A stretch of DNA of 64,000 bases from positions 1,364,001 to 1,428,000 of the forward strand of contig JAGYVD010000003.1 in assembly GCA_021209875.1 (NCBI GenBank), written 5' to 3'. A program made the translations under genes and the position numbers. How positions within the stretch are numbered: the first letter of the stretch is position 1; every line of letters starts with the position of its first letter. The notes below the pieces were generated by a model, which searched no databases, was not told the DNA's origin, and saw only the letters and a list, made by a program, of their open reading frames with translations. This document shows positions 12,137 to 21,966 of the stretch, in pieces. This DNA is from Rosellinia necatrix (Eukaryota > Ascomycota > Sordariomycetes > Xylariales > Xylariaceae).

Positions 12137-13313
12137 ATGAGCGATGGGGAGAGTGATGAGGGCAGGCGGGCGGTGAAGAAACGCAAGGCGAGCCGCGCTT
12201 GTGACCGTTGCAACTCCCAGCACCAGCCCTGCGATAATGCCGTCCCCAAGTGTAGTGTTTGCGTCCGCGCCGGGACCGACTGTACTTATAACCGACCCGT
12301 GCGCAAACGAGGGCCGCGCAGTGGCTATACAGGCCAGAACGGCGAGCGTCTCTGGGCCGTGGTGCTTCAGGCTCGGCCCGACATCGAGGACGTCGTGCTG
12401 CAGGTGCTTCGTGGCGGTACCTTCGCCGCCACGGGCATCCCCAACCTGGAATACTATCGCAATACCGACAACCAGGCCGAGCTGGTGAACAGGTTCAACG
12501 AGAGTCGCATTGGCCGGTTCTTACAACACGGCGAGTCGCCTGACTTGAATCTCCCGCCGCTGGATCAGGAGTTTCCTCTTATAAGGGGCACCGAGCGCCC
12601 GCGTAATGAGCCGGACTTCGAACGAAACAGCAATGCCCGAAGGCCGTCATCCGTTACCCCCACCGCGTCCAATCAGCGCGACCAGACATCGTCGTCCAGT
12701 CCCAGGGCAAACTCCGCTACCATCAACCCCCACGGCGCTCCCCAAAATCCGGGTGACATATACCTCCAGAGTGAGGATATTCGGAGACGTGTTTTTGACC
12801 CACCGCAGGATCAGCTGCGACGCTCTTATAGCAGTCATAGTCGTCAAGGGTCGCCGATCCTTCAGGGCGCGGTTTTCGGACCGGATAATTCGGTGAGCGA
12901 CTACCATGGTCCTAAACCTCACATATCCGACATGGAAACACCCGGAAACTTGAATGATTTCGGTCCACTACCCAGCTTGCCACGCACCTCATCTCAACCT
13001 GGCGAGCGAAATGGTGTGGAGCGGGAGTTCGTTGACCTGGAGGCAGCTTATCAGACGCGGTGGCAAGTAGACCCACTATCCCCTCTCCCGGCACGAGATG
13101 TTCAGCTAACTCCCGACCAGGCTCGAAGCGGTTCCAAAAGACACTTTGCTCAACCTCGGATTTGCTCCTGGGGAGGGAATGGAAGAGGACTTTTTCGAGC
13201 TCTGTGCTAATCCGGATCCGATTGACTCGACGCCCACAGACTTGACGGCTGATAAAGATGAGGATGAAGAGGTAATCTGGCGCCGTTTAGTCATGAAGGG
13301 CAGGTTTGTGTGA
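12137..13313 (+). CDS. Zn(II)2Cys6 transcription factor, 371 aa
   Basis: Exons 12137-13059 and 13121-13313. The first ATG of the open frame is used. The N-terminal zinc cluster is canonical, Cys-x2-Cys-x6-Cys-x6-Cys-x2-Cys-x6-Cys (ACDRCNSQHQPC, then CSVC and the last Cys), preceded by a basic stretch (KKRKASR) and followed by the linker RPVRKRGPRSGY. This fold binds CGG-type DNA half-sites in the nucleus. The remainder is Ser/Pro/Asn-rich and probably disordered, with no middle homology domain visible. The 61-bp intron is inferred from a GCTAAC branch point, a CCAG acceptor and a switch to an acidic C-terminal frame (GMEEDFFELC); its GTGGCA donor is weak. Without splicing the protein would end at 13210. 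It lies between a QutR-like repressor and a ring-cleavage dioxygenase, so a role in aromatic catabolism is possible but unproven. Confidence 0.85.
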
Positions 13314-14058
13314 AAACCAGAGCGCAAAAAAGCCCATCTATTAAAATGTCGATAACGAGAAATGAGAACTTCGAGTCTCATCATATCGTCGCTACTCCGC
13401 TAGCCTATTATTGAAGCTATCGCAAACTCGGTTGCTGAAGGTATGTGTTGTTACTACATTTCCGTAACGTGGATGACTAATACTGTTCCCTAGGTAGTTC
13501 GCTACAAGATTACTTAGTTCTATCGGAACAAGTATGCACGAACCTGATTTAGTGGTAACAAGGGGTCCGGACCTTCGACTCGTCGCGCATACGAAGCTAG
13601 CTCATCTCAACGAATGCATAAATAGGGCGATGGCTTTAAACAGGCGCCTCAAATTAATGCTGGCGATAGCCTGGTATAGCAGCCTCGCACGTTTTCCAAA
13701 TATGCCGAATTGTACGAAGGGATTCGGTCCAAGATTCGGTTTGGAATGGAAATTCGGGGCTCCCTCCCAGCAGATGCCACCGGAAAATTGTTTTTGACAG
13801 CGAATTTAGCGAGAGTTGCACCGCGCGACTGCGCTGCAGGGAATCCAGCGTCTCGCATAACAGGCTGCTTTTAATTATCCCCTTTCGCCCCTAAAATACC
13901 TATAGGTAATAAAATCACGTTGCCATTTAGATAGGGCACGATTGTATATAGCCCGACGGGACGATATCACCGTGCGTTGAATAAACCCATCCACTACCAA
14001 TTTCACTAAGCATCTAAGCGGCAATAGTACTTCTGCACAGATCTACTCTAAGAACGAA
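13314..14058. other. Intergenic region between converging genes
   Basis: 745 bp between the ends of two converging genes. Nothing recognisable; the small frame at 13534-13797 has no motif. Confidence 0.5.
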
Positions 14059-15480
14059 CTAGGGACATCGGGACCTGTCATCACGCGTCAGCCAGCTTCG
14101 ATCCTCCTCGTTCTCAAGTTTCCATTGATGGTCTGTTTGCTCATCGTACTTACCCCAAGCGTGCAGGCTTCCAGGCCCGGCTTGTGAGCGATGAGTCGGT
14201 TCATCGGCAGTCACGAGGTCTCCATCGACGTAATGTTCGAAGATGAATCCGCTTGGGTCGAACCTTTTGTTTTTACGCAAACGCCGGCGACGATGATTAG
14301 CCCGGGTCCAATCTGCCGATCCCCTTTAACACACCAAGGAGGAACGGGGGAAAAGGGGCGCGGGGAGGGAGAGGGGGAGGGGGAGAGGACTCACCAGTAG
14401 TCGAAGATCTGGCTTCCCAGGACATGACGTCCAACGCCCCAGCAGTTCTTGTGCCCCTTCTCCCGCAGCCAGTCGTGGCCCAGGACCTGCGTGTCGAAGT
14501 CATGCGTCTCGTACGAGGAGTGGTGGACCTTGTAGGACGCCCCCTCAGCCAGGAAGAACGAGTGGTGGTCGACCTCCTCGTTCCCCCTGTTCAAGCGGTA
14601 GAAGACGGTGCGATCGATTCCTTCGGCATCGTGGACGATCTGTTTGAAAAAAAAAAAAATGAAAAACACATGCTGTGAGTTTCCGGTACAGGTGCACCCA
14701 GGACTTTCCCCGGTCTGCGCGAGGTTGGGGGTTGGGGGTTCTTACATCACTCGCGATGAGATTGAAGCGAGAACAATAGAACTCGTGAGCCTTCGCAAAG
14801 CCCGTCGTGCGCACGCCGAAGTGGCCCAGCTTGTGGATCGGCGCCGGGCGCTTCGTGAAGCGCTGGGTCTTGTTGGCTGGCCGGTTCTTCTCCGTCGGCT
14901 TCACTCGACGGAACGCCATACTAATCAGCCAGTTCTCCACGCATACGATACGACAGACGGGATATGGAAATCTACATCGATTTGCACACACATCTCATGC
15001 AGGGAGCAAAAGGAATGCGATGAGACGAGAAGGTTTATGGCTCACGTAATTGACAGGTGTACGAGGCAGAGGAATGTCGAGCATGTCGACGCTCCTTTGC
15101 CCGTGGACGAGATGCATCGGCCAGCCGTCGATGGGGTCATGGAACGTGACGCAGCGGCCACCGCCCGGCGCATCCACCAACTCGTACACCGCCGACGCTC
15201 CGGGCAGCGTCTCGGCGGCGATGCGCAGGTCCTCGTCAGACTCGACGACAAAGGCGGCGCCGCCGAACTCGGGCTGCGCGGCCCTCGTGGCGCAGAGGAC
15301 CCAGGGCTCCGTGCCGTAGCCGCGGAAGTAGATCGTCTCGCCCTCGCCGCCGATCTTCTTCTCCTCGCTGAAGCCGAAGTCGAGGAGGAATCGCCGCGCG
15401 TCCTCCAGGTCCTTGTACTTGTAGTACACGTGCGCTATGCGCACCAGCTGGATCTTGCGGGGAGCTGCTGCGGCGGCCAT
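14059..15480 (-). CDS. Extradiol ring-cleavage dioxygenase / glyoxalase-fold protein, 345 aa
   Basis: Four exons on the minus strand: 15480-15046, 14898-14746, 14639-14395 and 14263-14059. All three introns (147, 106 and 131 bp) have good donors (GTGAGC, GTAAGA, GTGAGT) and phases close exactly. The vicinal-oxygen-chelate fold has two modules. The N-terminal module starts at KIQLVRIAHVYYKY and the C-terminal catalytic module carries KLGHFG, EVDHHSFFL and FIFEHY. These supply the two His and one Glu that bind the active-site metal in catechol 2,3-dioxygenase relatives. The pattern GVGRHVLGSQIFDYW before the FDPSG-F motif is typical of the family. Substrate is unknown; a catecholic ring is likely. 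Intron 3 contains a polypurine tract (about 14341-14389). The proximity of a quinate-type repressor hints at a ring-catabolic role. Confidence 0.88.
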
Positions 15481-17003
15481 GACCCTTGCCTTATCTCTAA
15501 CGTTAATGGTCAGAATAGAAGGGGCGCAACGGGGTTGGAGAAGCTGTGTAATAATAACACCTGGAATAAAGCCAGATTCGAGACTCCTTATATACACTAG
15601 AAATTTGTGTTCTACAAACAGCCAATCAATTGTGATACATGAGACGTATTTATGATATCCTGCGCATCCTCCGGGCAGAGGAAGAATAGCTGAAGGAACC
15701 GGAATCGAGAGTGGAGGAGTCCGTATGCAACCGGTACTCTTATTTATAACGGGATATTTTATTCATGAAAAAAAGTCTACAGCTAGTAGTTTGTTTATAA
15801 CAGACCTGTGCGGTGATGGAGTTATGGCCGCATAATTGCATGGGAACGTACCGTAATCTATATCTGGCGTGGGCTTGGTTCTATTTGGCGTTTTTTCGCA
15901 AGACTCATGTCCAAAGCGAGGTTGGTCTCAGTTGTCTCTGAAATGAGCGCCTGCATGTCAGCTTAAGCGGTGCGGCTGTCTTTAGTTCCACCCAGCAGCA
16001 GCCTTTTTTACCTTTCTCGGTGTGACTCGTTTTATTAGTATACTTCCTACAAACGGGAATAACGGAACTGGTACTGAAGATGCTGCTTCCCGTGATGTAA
16101 CTACGGTCTGTTTTGTCTGATTGACTAGGTAAGATTTGCCGCATTGCCATGTCACAGATGGTGCTCTTCAAGACGAAAAAGGGGCATATGGGAAAAGGAC
16201 CATGGGGTGTCCGGCAAGGGAGCAAGGTTTATATGATGGCAAGTGCGTATCATTTTATCATTCTATCATTTTGGGGAAAGAAAGGGATGGATACAGCCTG
16301 ATTTAGGCTCATATAGGAGTGACAGCGATTGCATGACCTGAAGATATGCTCATCACGGACAAGTTGGAAGATGATAACCAATTCAGAAAACTCAGGGGTG
16401 CATACAACGGCGGAAGATAATTCACCCTAAGGATGTATATAACGGGGTCTGGCTGGGCATCCTTTAGGCTAGTCGTAGATTCAATTTGCTGACTTATATA
16501 CTTAACTGGCCTAACCTAGATTAGTAGTAAATACCCAGGTAGGTAACATCTGATTCAACAAACATAAAGGAAGCACCGCCGACCGCGGGGGTTTTCTTAA
16601 CCATCTATACATACCTAGTTGTTTAGAACCTACCTAGACAATGAAACAATTAATCTGTTGGTACTTAAGCGGGAACCAGGATGCTTGTGTAAAGGTCAAA
16701 GCTGGAAGACAACGCTTCACGCATTATCTCCTAGCCTAGTCTAAACTACGGCGAACCATTCTTACACCTACCTAATGTACCTGCTGTCTGGTTCCTACCC
16801 TCCAAGCCTCTCCCCCTTCAATTGCGCTCAATGCTTTAATTGACATGAATGAATAACCTCATCCGATCCAATCTAATCCCGCTCACATAACAAAACCAAA
16901 CTAAACCAAACCTAAATTGAAAAAGATTCCCCCCCCGCACCTCCCCCCGCGCCGGAAAAATAAATAAAAATAGAATAAAAAAACATTAAAACCCCCCCAA
17001 AAA
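15481..17003. other. Intergenic region
   Basis: Divergent promoter region of about 1.5 kb with no supported gene. A TATA-like motif lies near 15586. A C7 run and A-rich leader directly precede the start codon at 17004. Confidence 0.55.
15586..15594 (-). promoter_or_regulatory. Probable TATA box of the dioxygenase gene
   Basis: TATATAAGG read on the minus strand, about 106 bp before the ATG at 15480. Position and sequence fit a core promoter; there is no expression evidence. Confidence 0.5.
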
Positions 17004-17762
17004 ATGCCCCGCAAGCTCTCCAAGCAATCGACAAGCACATCCCTCTCCTCCTCGACCTCGACAAGCAGCGGCCCCTACCTGCCGGCAATCCTCACAGACG
17101 GCCTGCCGCTGCCGCGGGCGGTGGTGTTCGACCTGGACTACACGCTCTGGCCGTTCTGGGTGGACACGCACGTGAGCCCGCCGATACGCGCGGACGGCGG
17201 CGGCGGCGGCGCGTCCTGCACGGACCGGGTGGGCGAGTCGTACGCCTTCTACCGCGACGTGCCGGGCGTGCTGCGCGGGCTGGCGCTGGCGGGCGTGCGG
17301 CTGGGCGTGGCGTCGCGGACGCACGCGCCGGACGTCGGCCGCGACATGCTCAAGCACCTGCAGGTCCCGCCCGCGAGCGCCGTGCTGCTGCCCCTGCCCC
17401 CGGCGCGCGGCGACTCGCTTGACGACGGCGTCCCACCTACCCCGCCACCGACAACGACGACGACGACGGTGATGGGGATGGGGATGGGGATGGGGAAGGG
17501 CGGGAAGGAGAAGGCGCGCCGGGCGCTTGATCTGTTCGACGCCGGGCTCGAGATCTACCCGTCGTCCAAGATCCGCCACTTCGAGGCCCTCCAGAAGCGC
17601 ACGCAGATCCCCTACGCCGACATGCTCTTCTTCGACGACGAGAGCCGCAACCGCGAGACCGAGGCCCTCGGCCTCACCATGTGGCTCGTCCGCGACGGCG
17701 TCACCTGGGCCGAGGTCGAGAGCGGCATCCGCGAGTGGAGGCGCCGGAGGGGCGTCGTGTGA
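17004..17762 (+). CDS. Magnesium-dependent phosphatase-1 (MDP-1) type HAD phosphatase, 252 aa
   Basis: Single-exon gene. HAD motif I is VVFDLDYTLWPFW (Asp43 nucleophile, Asp45 acid/base). Motif II is in GVASRTHAPD, the Lys motif is SSKIRHFEAL and motif IV is MLFFDDESRN with paired Asp. The YTLWPFWVDTH context is typical of MDP-1. These are Mg-dependent protein- or sugar-phosphate phosphatases, often acting on tyrosine phosphate or fructosamine-6-phosphate in relatives, and soluble. The protein differs from short MDP-1 enzymes by a Ser/Thr-rich N-terminus (residues 5-23), a Gly stretch after PPIRADG and a low-complexity insertion containing TTTTTT and four MG units, encoded by a GGGGAT repeat. 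The insertion lies between motifs II and III and is likely a surface loop. Third positions are very GC-rich. Confidence 0.92.
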   Translation: MPRKLSKQSTSTSLSSSTSTSSGPYLPAILTDGLPLPRAVVFDLDYTLWPFWVDTHVSPPIRADGGGGGASCTDRVGESYAFYRDVPGVLRGLALAGVRLGVASRTHAPDVGRDMLKHLQVPPASAVLLPLPPARGDSLDDGVPPTPPPTTTTTTVMGMGMGMGKGGKEKARRALDLFDAGLEIYPSSKIRHFEALQKRTQIPYADMLFFDDESRNRETEALGLTMWLVRDGVTWAEVESGIREWRRRRGVV

Positions 17763-17805
17763 AAGGGTGATATATATATATGCGACTGCTACACACATAC
17801 ATACA

Positions 17806-17837
<32 letters not shown>

Positions 17838-18317
17838 CACGCACACAGCCCGCATCAAGGAGATGAAGAGAGGCGGGGTATTATTTTATGGATGAAGGCT
17901 CGATTGGCGTTTACTGGCGTAAAAGAGTTTACTTTTGACACATGAACACTGAACACATAGCACACGGGGACTACTACATAGAAAGAGAGCCGAGCATGGT
18001 TAGATGATAGATGGACAGGCCACATCGTACGTTTCTCCGCTGGCGGGGCGTTTGGCGTTGTATGGCAGTAGACTATGCACGCTGCCGTGATAAGAGAAAA
18101 AAAAAATCATCGCAATTCTATGTAACAGAATAACAAGACTGCGCGAGAAGGGAAAATGCCTCTTCTTCCATCCTATATGCATCATCCAATAATACCTTAA
18201 GGTTCATCCTTAAGGTTCATATCTCCCAGATACGACATGCTATAGCCATCTAAACCGGTTTGGATGTAAAGAATGCTCCCTTGTATATAAATAAACCCGA
18301 CCCTACGTGCGGCATAA
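17763..18317. other. Intergenic region between converging genes
   Basis: 555 bp with a (CATA)n microsatellite and AT-rich sequence that probably holds both 3' ends. Confidence 0.55.
17796..17835. repeat. (CATA)n microsatellite
   Basis: About ten CATA units just after the MDP-1 stop codon. Confidence 0.95.
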
Positions 18318-19981
18318 TCAATGTGCTTTCGTTTCAGTGGCCGCATCGGCTGCCTCAGCAACCTTCTCGGCGAGGTTTTCGGAGGAACCCTTGGCGTCGG
18401 TAATTGCCAGGCCTGCCACGGCATCGGCGGTCGTCTCAACCGTGGTAGCTTTTGTGATTTCGGTTTTCATTGACGAAACTTTGGACGTAGCTTCTGTCTT
18501 GTCTTCTACCCCGGGAGTGGTCGCCTCCTCTTTCTCGCTGTCGGCCGAGGCATCCGATTTAGGAGGGAATGCCTTTGGAATGGTACACACCCGCACCCGT
18601 CGCTCCTTGCCATCCTGGCTCCCGACGGCGATGCACTCCAGCCGTGTCCCGTCCTCGGTAGGCAGCCAGTAGCAGGGTCCAAAGGGGAAGCTTGTATATC
18701 CGTTCTCCCACTTCGCTAGGCGCATGATCTCGTCGTCGAAGGCGGGCTCGTCGAAAAAGCTCCACTCGAGTTTACCGCCGTAGTTCTTCGGGATATTCTC
18801 GAGGTCCATGAAGGTCGTTAGGACGGGGAGCACGTCGTGATCGCTAAGAATGAAGATCTTCGATACGGTGACGGGGTCGAACCATCGCTTAATCCAGCCC
18901 CAGACGGTCGAGAAGAAGTAGGGCGCGCCGATGATGAAGATCCCTGGCGAGGATGCGCGTTAGTATCTCAGGTCCACTCGCCCATCCGTTTCGACAGAGG
19001 CGCCCGGTTCGAGGAATGCACTCACGATCTAGGGTCTCGGGGTAATGCGCCGTAGCTAACTGGCTGGCGGCCTGCATATGCGCCTTGAGGTTCCAGAACA
19101 TGCGCAGACTGACCTGCGAGATATCGACGATGTTGGTGCTCATGGTGATGGGCGTCTGAGGGTTCGTGCGATCGACGCATTCCGACGACAGAGGCTGGAC
19201 GAATCTGGTCAAGTTCTCGTACAGCGCAAACAGGCGCAACAACTTAGGCTGCGTCTTCCCATCGGTCTTGGCCTTGCTATAGGTGGTCTCGGTGGACCTC
19301 TCGTAGTCCGCGACGGCCTTCGAGTCCAGATGTCGGATCTGGAACACATAAATCGGTATGCCCCTAAACAAGACACACCCGCCCCGTTAGCATTGGATTT
19401 GGCGAAAGGGGTCTGGACGCGGTGGGAGGCTCGTACCGCTTGTCCCGCCGACCGGTAAAGCGCGGGTACTGCGCATGACAACATTGTTAGCTACCGGTGT
19501 ATCCGAGCATCGAGGTGAGCAAGGAGAGGGGGGAGGGAGGAAGAGAGGGAGGAAGGGAGAGAGGCGTGTGTACCAGCTTGCGCGAGGATTCGTACGAGTC
19601 GATGTCGATGGTGTCGTAGAGTTTACCGATCTCATTGGCATTCCGGAACTTCTCCGTCTCAGAGAACTGCACGTACGCGTCCTGTGGCACCCATTTCCGC
19701 GCGCGGAGAAATCGGCTGGTGCAAGATGTGACCGGTCAGCAAGATTCGTCCAGAGCCATTGGTTGGGCAGGGATGCATCCATGCACCGTCGCGACGCACA
19801 GTAACGTGGGATCATCGTGTGATGGGGGGGAGCCCGGCGTGTAGATGCCCTTCTCTTCCACGAGGGCCTTGAATTCCGCAAGTGCTTGTGCCTCGTGTTC
19901 CGTGAGGTGGCCGAGATGCCCTGTCGGGTAGCCGACCTCGACAGCGCCGGACGAGGGAACTCGGCGGAGATCGCTGGCCAT
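18318..19981 (-). CDS. Sec14-like CRAL-TRIO lipid-transfer protein, 439 aa
   Basis: Five exons on the minus strand: 19981-19800, 19715-19574, 19468-19437, 19363-19026 and 18943-18318. All four junctions keep phase; the last intron has a TACTAAC branch point. The N-terminal CRAL-TRIO-N helices read TEHEAQALAEFKALV then DDPTLLRFLRARKW. The lipid-binding domain follows: YPRFTGRRDKRGIPIYVF, then IVDISQVSLRMFWNLK, HYPETLDR, IFIIGAPYFFSTVWGWIKRW and ENIPKNYGGKLEW. These are the expected blocks of phosphatidylinositol/phosphatidylcholine transfer proteins at the Golgi and plasma membrane. An extra tail of about 80 residues is rich in Ala, Thr, Glu and Lys and likely disordered. A pyrimidine-rich leader on the coding strand (CTTCTTGGT repeats) lies just upstream of the ATG. 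Confidence 0.93.
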
Positions 19982-21084
19982 GGCGAAAGAGTACTGTATA
20001 AGAAAAGAGGGAGAAAAATAAAAAAAATGAAGAAAACCAAGAAGACCAAGAAGACCAAGAAAAAGGGAAGAGTGCTAGATAAACCGAAACACGGGGATCC
20101 CTCTGGCTTTCGCGTTGAATTGGAAGCTCGAGAGCAAAGAATATTGCTGATAAATAACAGCCCGCTGAAGATCAGCGACAAGCAATCTACGGCGCCTCTA
20201 CAGTGCTGTATGACACCATCGCTACCCCTATACAGGCAAAGTACCTTAGTTGTACCTTGGCTCCCTATCGTGGGCAACGGCCAAGCGGTCGTGGAGTCCG
20301 CGGTACTTAATACTACTTACTTAAGTAAACATTGGTGTTAGTGAGGGATAGGAATTTACGTGTTTGGCGACCCTGGCGGCGATCTTTCAGCCTTGTGATC
20401 GCATCAATATGCTTGGCATTATTATATAATGGTATTAAATTATCTATGTAACTAATCGTATGTGGCAGAGTAAGTTACCCACAACTTACAAGCTGTTGAC
20501 ATACCTCCGAAAGTTCCAATGCATCGTCAATAAATAATTAGACTTCCTCTAACTATGTATGTTCCCTCCACTTTTAACCCATCAGACAGCTAGCTACCTA
20601 AATAATTCAACTTTATGTTGACTAGTTACTTGGAACTGTGTCAAGTCGAGCTAAATCGTTTTTTTTTTTGTTTTTTTTTTTTCCCCATTCGAAGACCCTT
20701 TGACTATACCTATAAGTCACTTATCTCGGCCACGATTATGCCAACGCCCCCCTCCCAGACAAAACGTCAGAAGAACTTGGGCAAGTCGGATCCATTTTGT
20801 CCCTTCGTTCTCTCTCTTTTCTTTCGGATAGCCTATCTCTCCTAGAAATAGAAATACAACATGGTGATAGGGTATCTGCGATTACCATCTCGAGCAATCC
20901 AGGCAAACACCTATGCTCGGGTATTATAGTAACACGCGCGGCGCTTCCCCTGCATGAACGGTTTACCGAAGAGCGGGTAAGAACATCCACAAGGTGCCCC
21001 AATCTGTGCTACAGTAGGCTTAGACCGTGACCTGGCTTCCTCTACCCCATATTGCCCACGGCATAGGGTGGGGGAAAGTGCGGG

Positions 21085-21209
21085 CCATGACACTTGAGCT
21101 ATAACACTTGCAAGTACCTACACTATGACATTTATACTATGACATTTTACATTATGACATTTACACCATCACACTTCCGCTATGACACGTCCACTATGAA
21201 TGACACTTA
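21085..21209. repeat. Degenerate repeat of a CTATGACATTTACA-like unit
   Basis: About eight diverged units of 12-16 bp, each centred on TATGACA or ATGACAC. Confidence 0.75.
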
Positions 21210-21499
21210 GAAACCCACTGTGACCGATGGGGGAGTATCAACAAGTCTTGACCTCTATGACCCCTGGATGCATCAATATGTGCTTCACAATCATCATCGA
21301 CGGCCGGCTTCAACCCCGACCACTACTTCAAGGTCAACTGGTATAGCAGAGCCAGGCAGGGCTTCTAGATGCCGCCCTAGAATGCGGATCAGAGGGCATG
21401 AAAGGGGACCGGGTTTGCCTGTTCGGGTATCCCTATCTATCCCCTGATTTCCCTCTGCATATACCCAGAGCCCCGAGCCTCCCCCGCAACCCCGGCGTT

Positions 21500-21550
21500 C
21501 ACGGGTGTCCGTAGTTCACATGTGTCCCTACCTCACAGGTGTCCCTAGCC
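21500..21550. repeat. 17-bp tandem repeat, three copies
   Basis: Three adjacent 17-bp units sharing the frame CACNNGTGTCCNTA. Confidence 0.8.
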
Positions 21551-21966
21551 CGTAGGTACTCCTCTGGAATACGTTCCGTGCCTTACACGTGTACAAGTAA
21601 GTTCTAAACCACGTCAACTCTTCCTACCTAACCGTTAATAGACAATGCTCGCGTCCGAACGCGGGGAACGTGCCTACTTATTAGCTGTCAAGCTCACCTA
21701 GCTCTTGGCGTACGGAGCCACAATCGGCGTGTCTCTTGTACACTATCAATGCGTGCGAGCGTATGTGTTATGTCTTCAGCTGATATGTATGGCTGGGCAT
21801 CGATGATGTGTGTCAGTTGTCCCCCAATTACGTGGGGGGTTGTTCTCCGCATGTGCTCCGAGCCCGAGTGTATAAACGAACACCTGACTCGGCACAATCG
21901 GTGCCCTGATATGTGCTCTAACAAGGCATACCCAGTCGACCAGAACATAGTAGTCTCGGCTAAAAT

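Larger units (their letters stand above)
19982..21966. other. Intergenic region with degenerate tandem repeats
   Basis: About 2 kb of divergent promoter DNA. It contains AAGACC repeats (about 20028-20064), two poly-T tracts (near 20660-20682) and two tandem repeat blocks listed separately. No gene is supported. Confidence 0.6.

Noticed and set aside
11680..12156. 158-residue frame upstream of the zinc-cluster gene
   Set aside because: No motif, no splice context, and it overlaps the real start region of the zinc-cluster protein.
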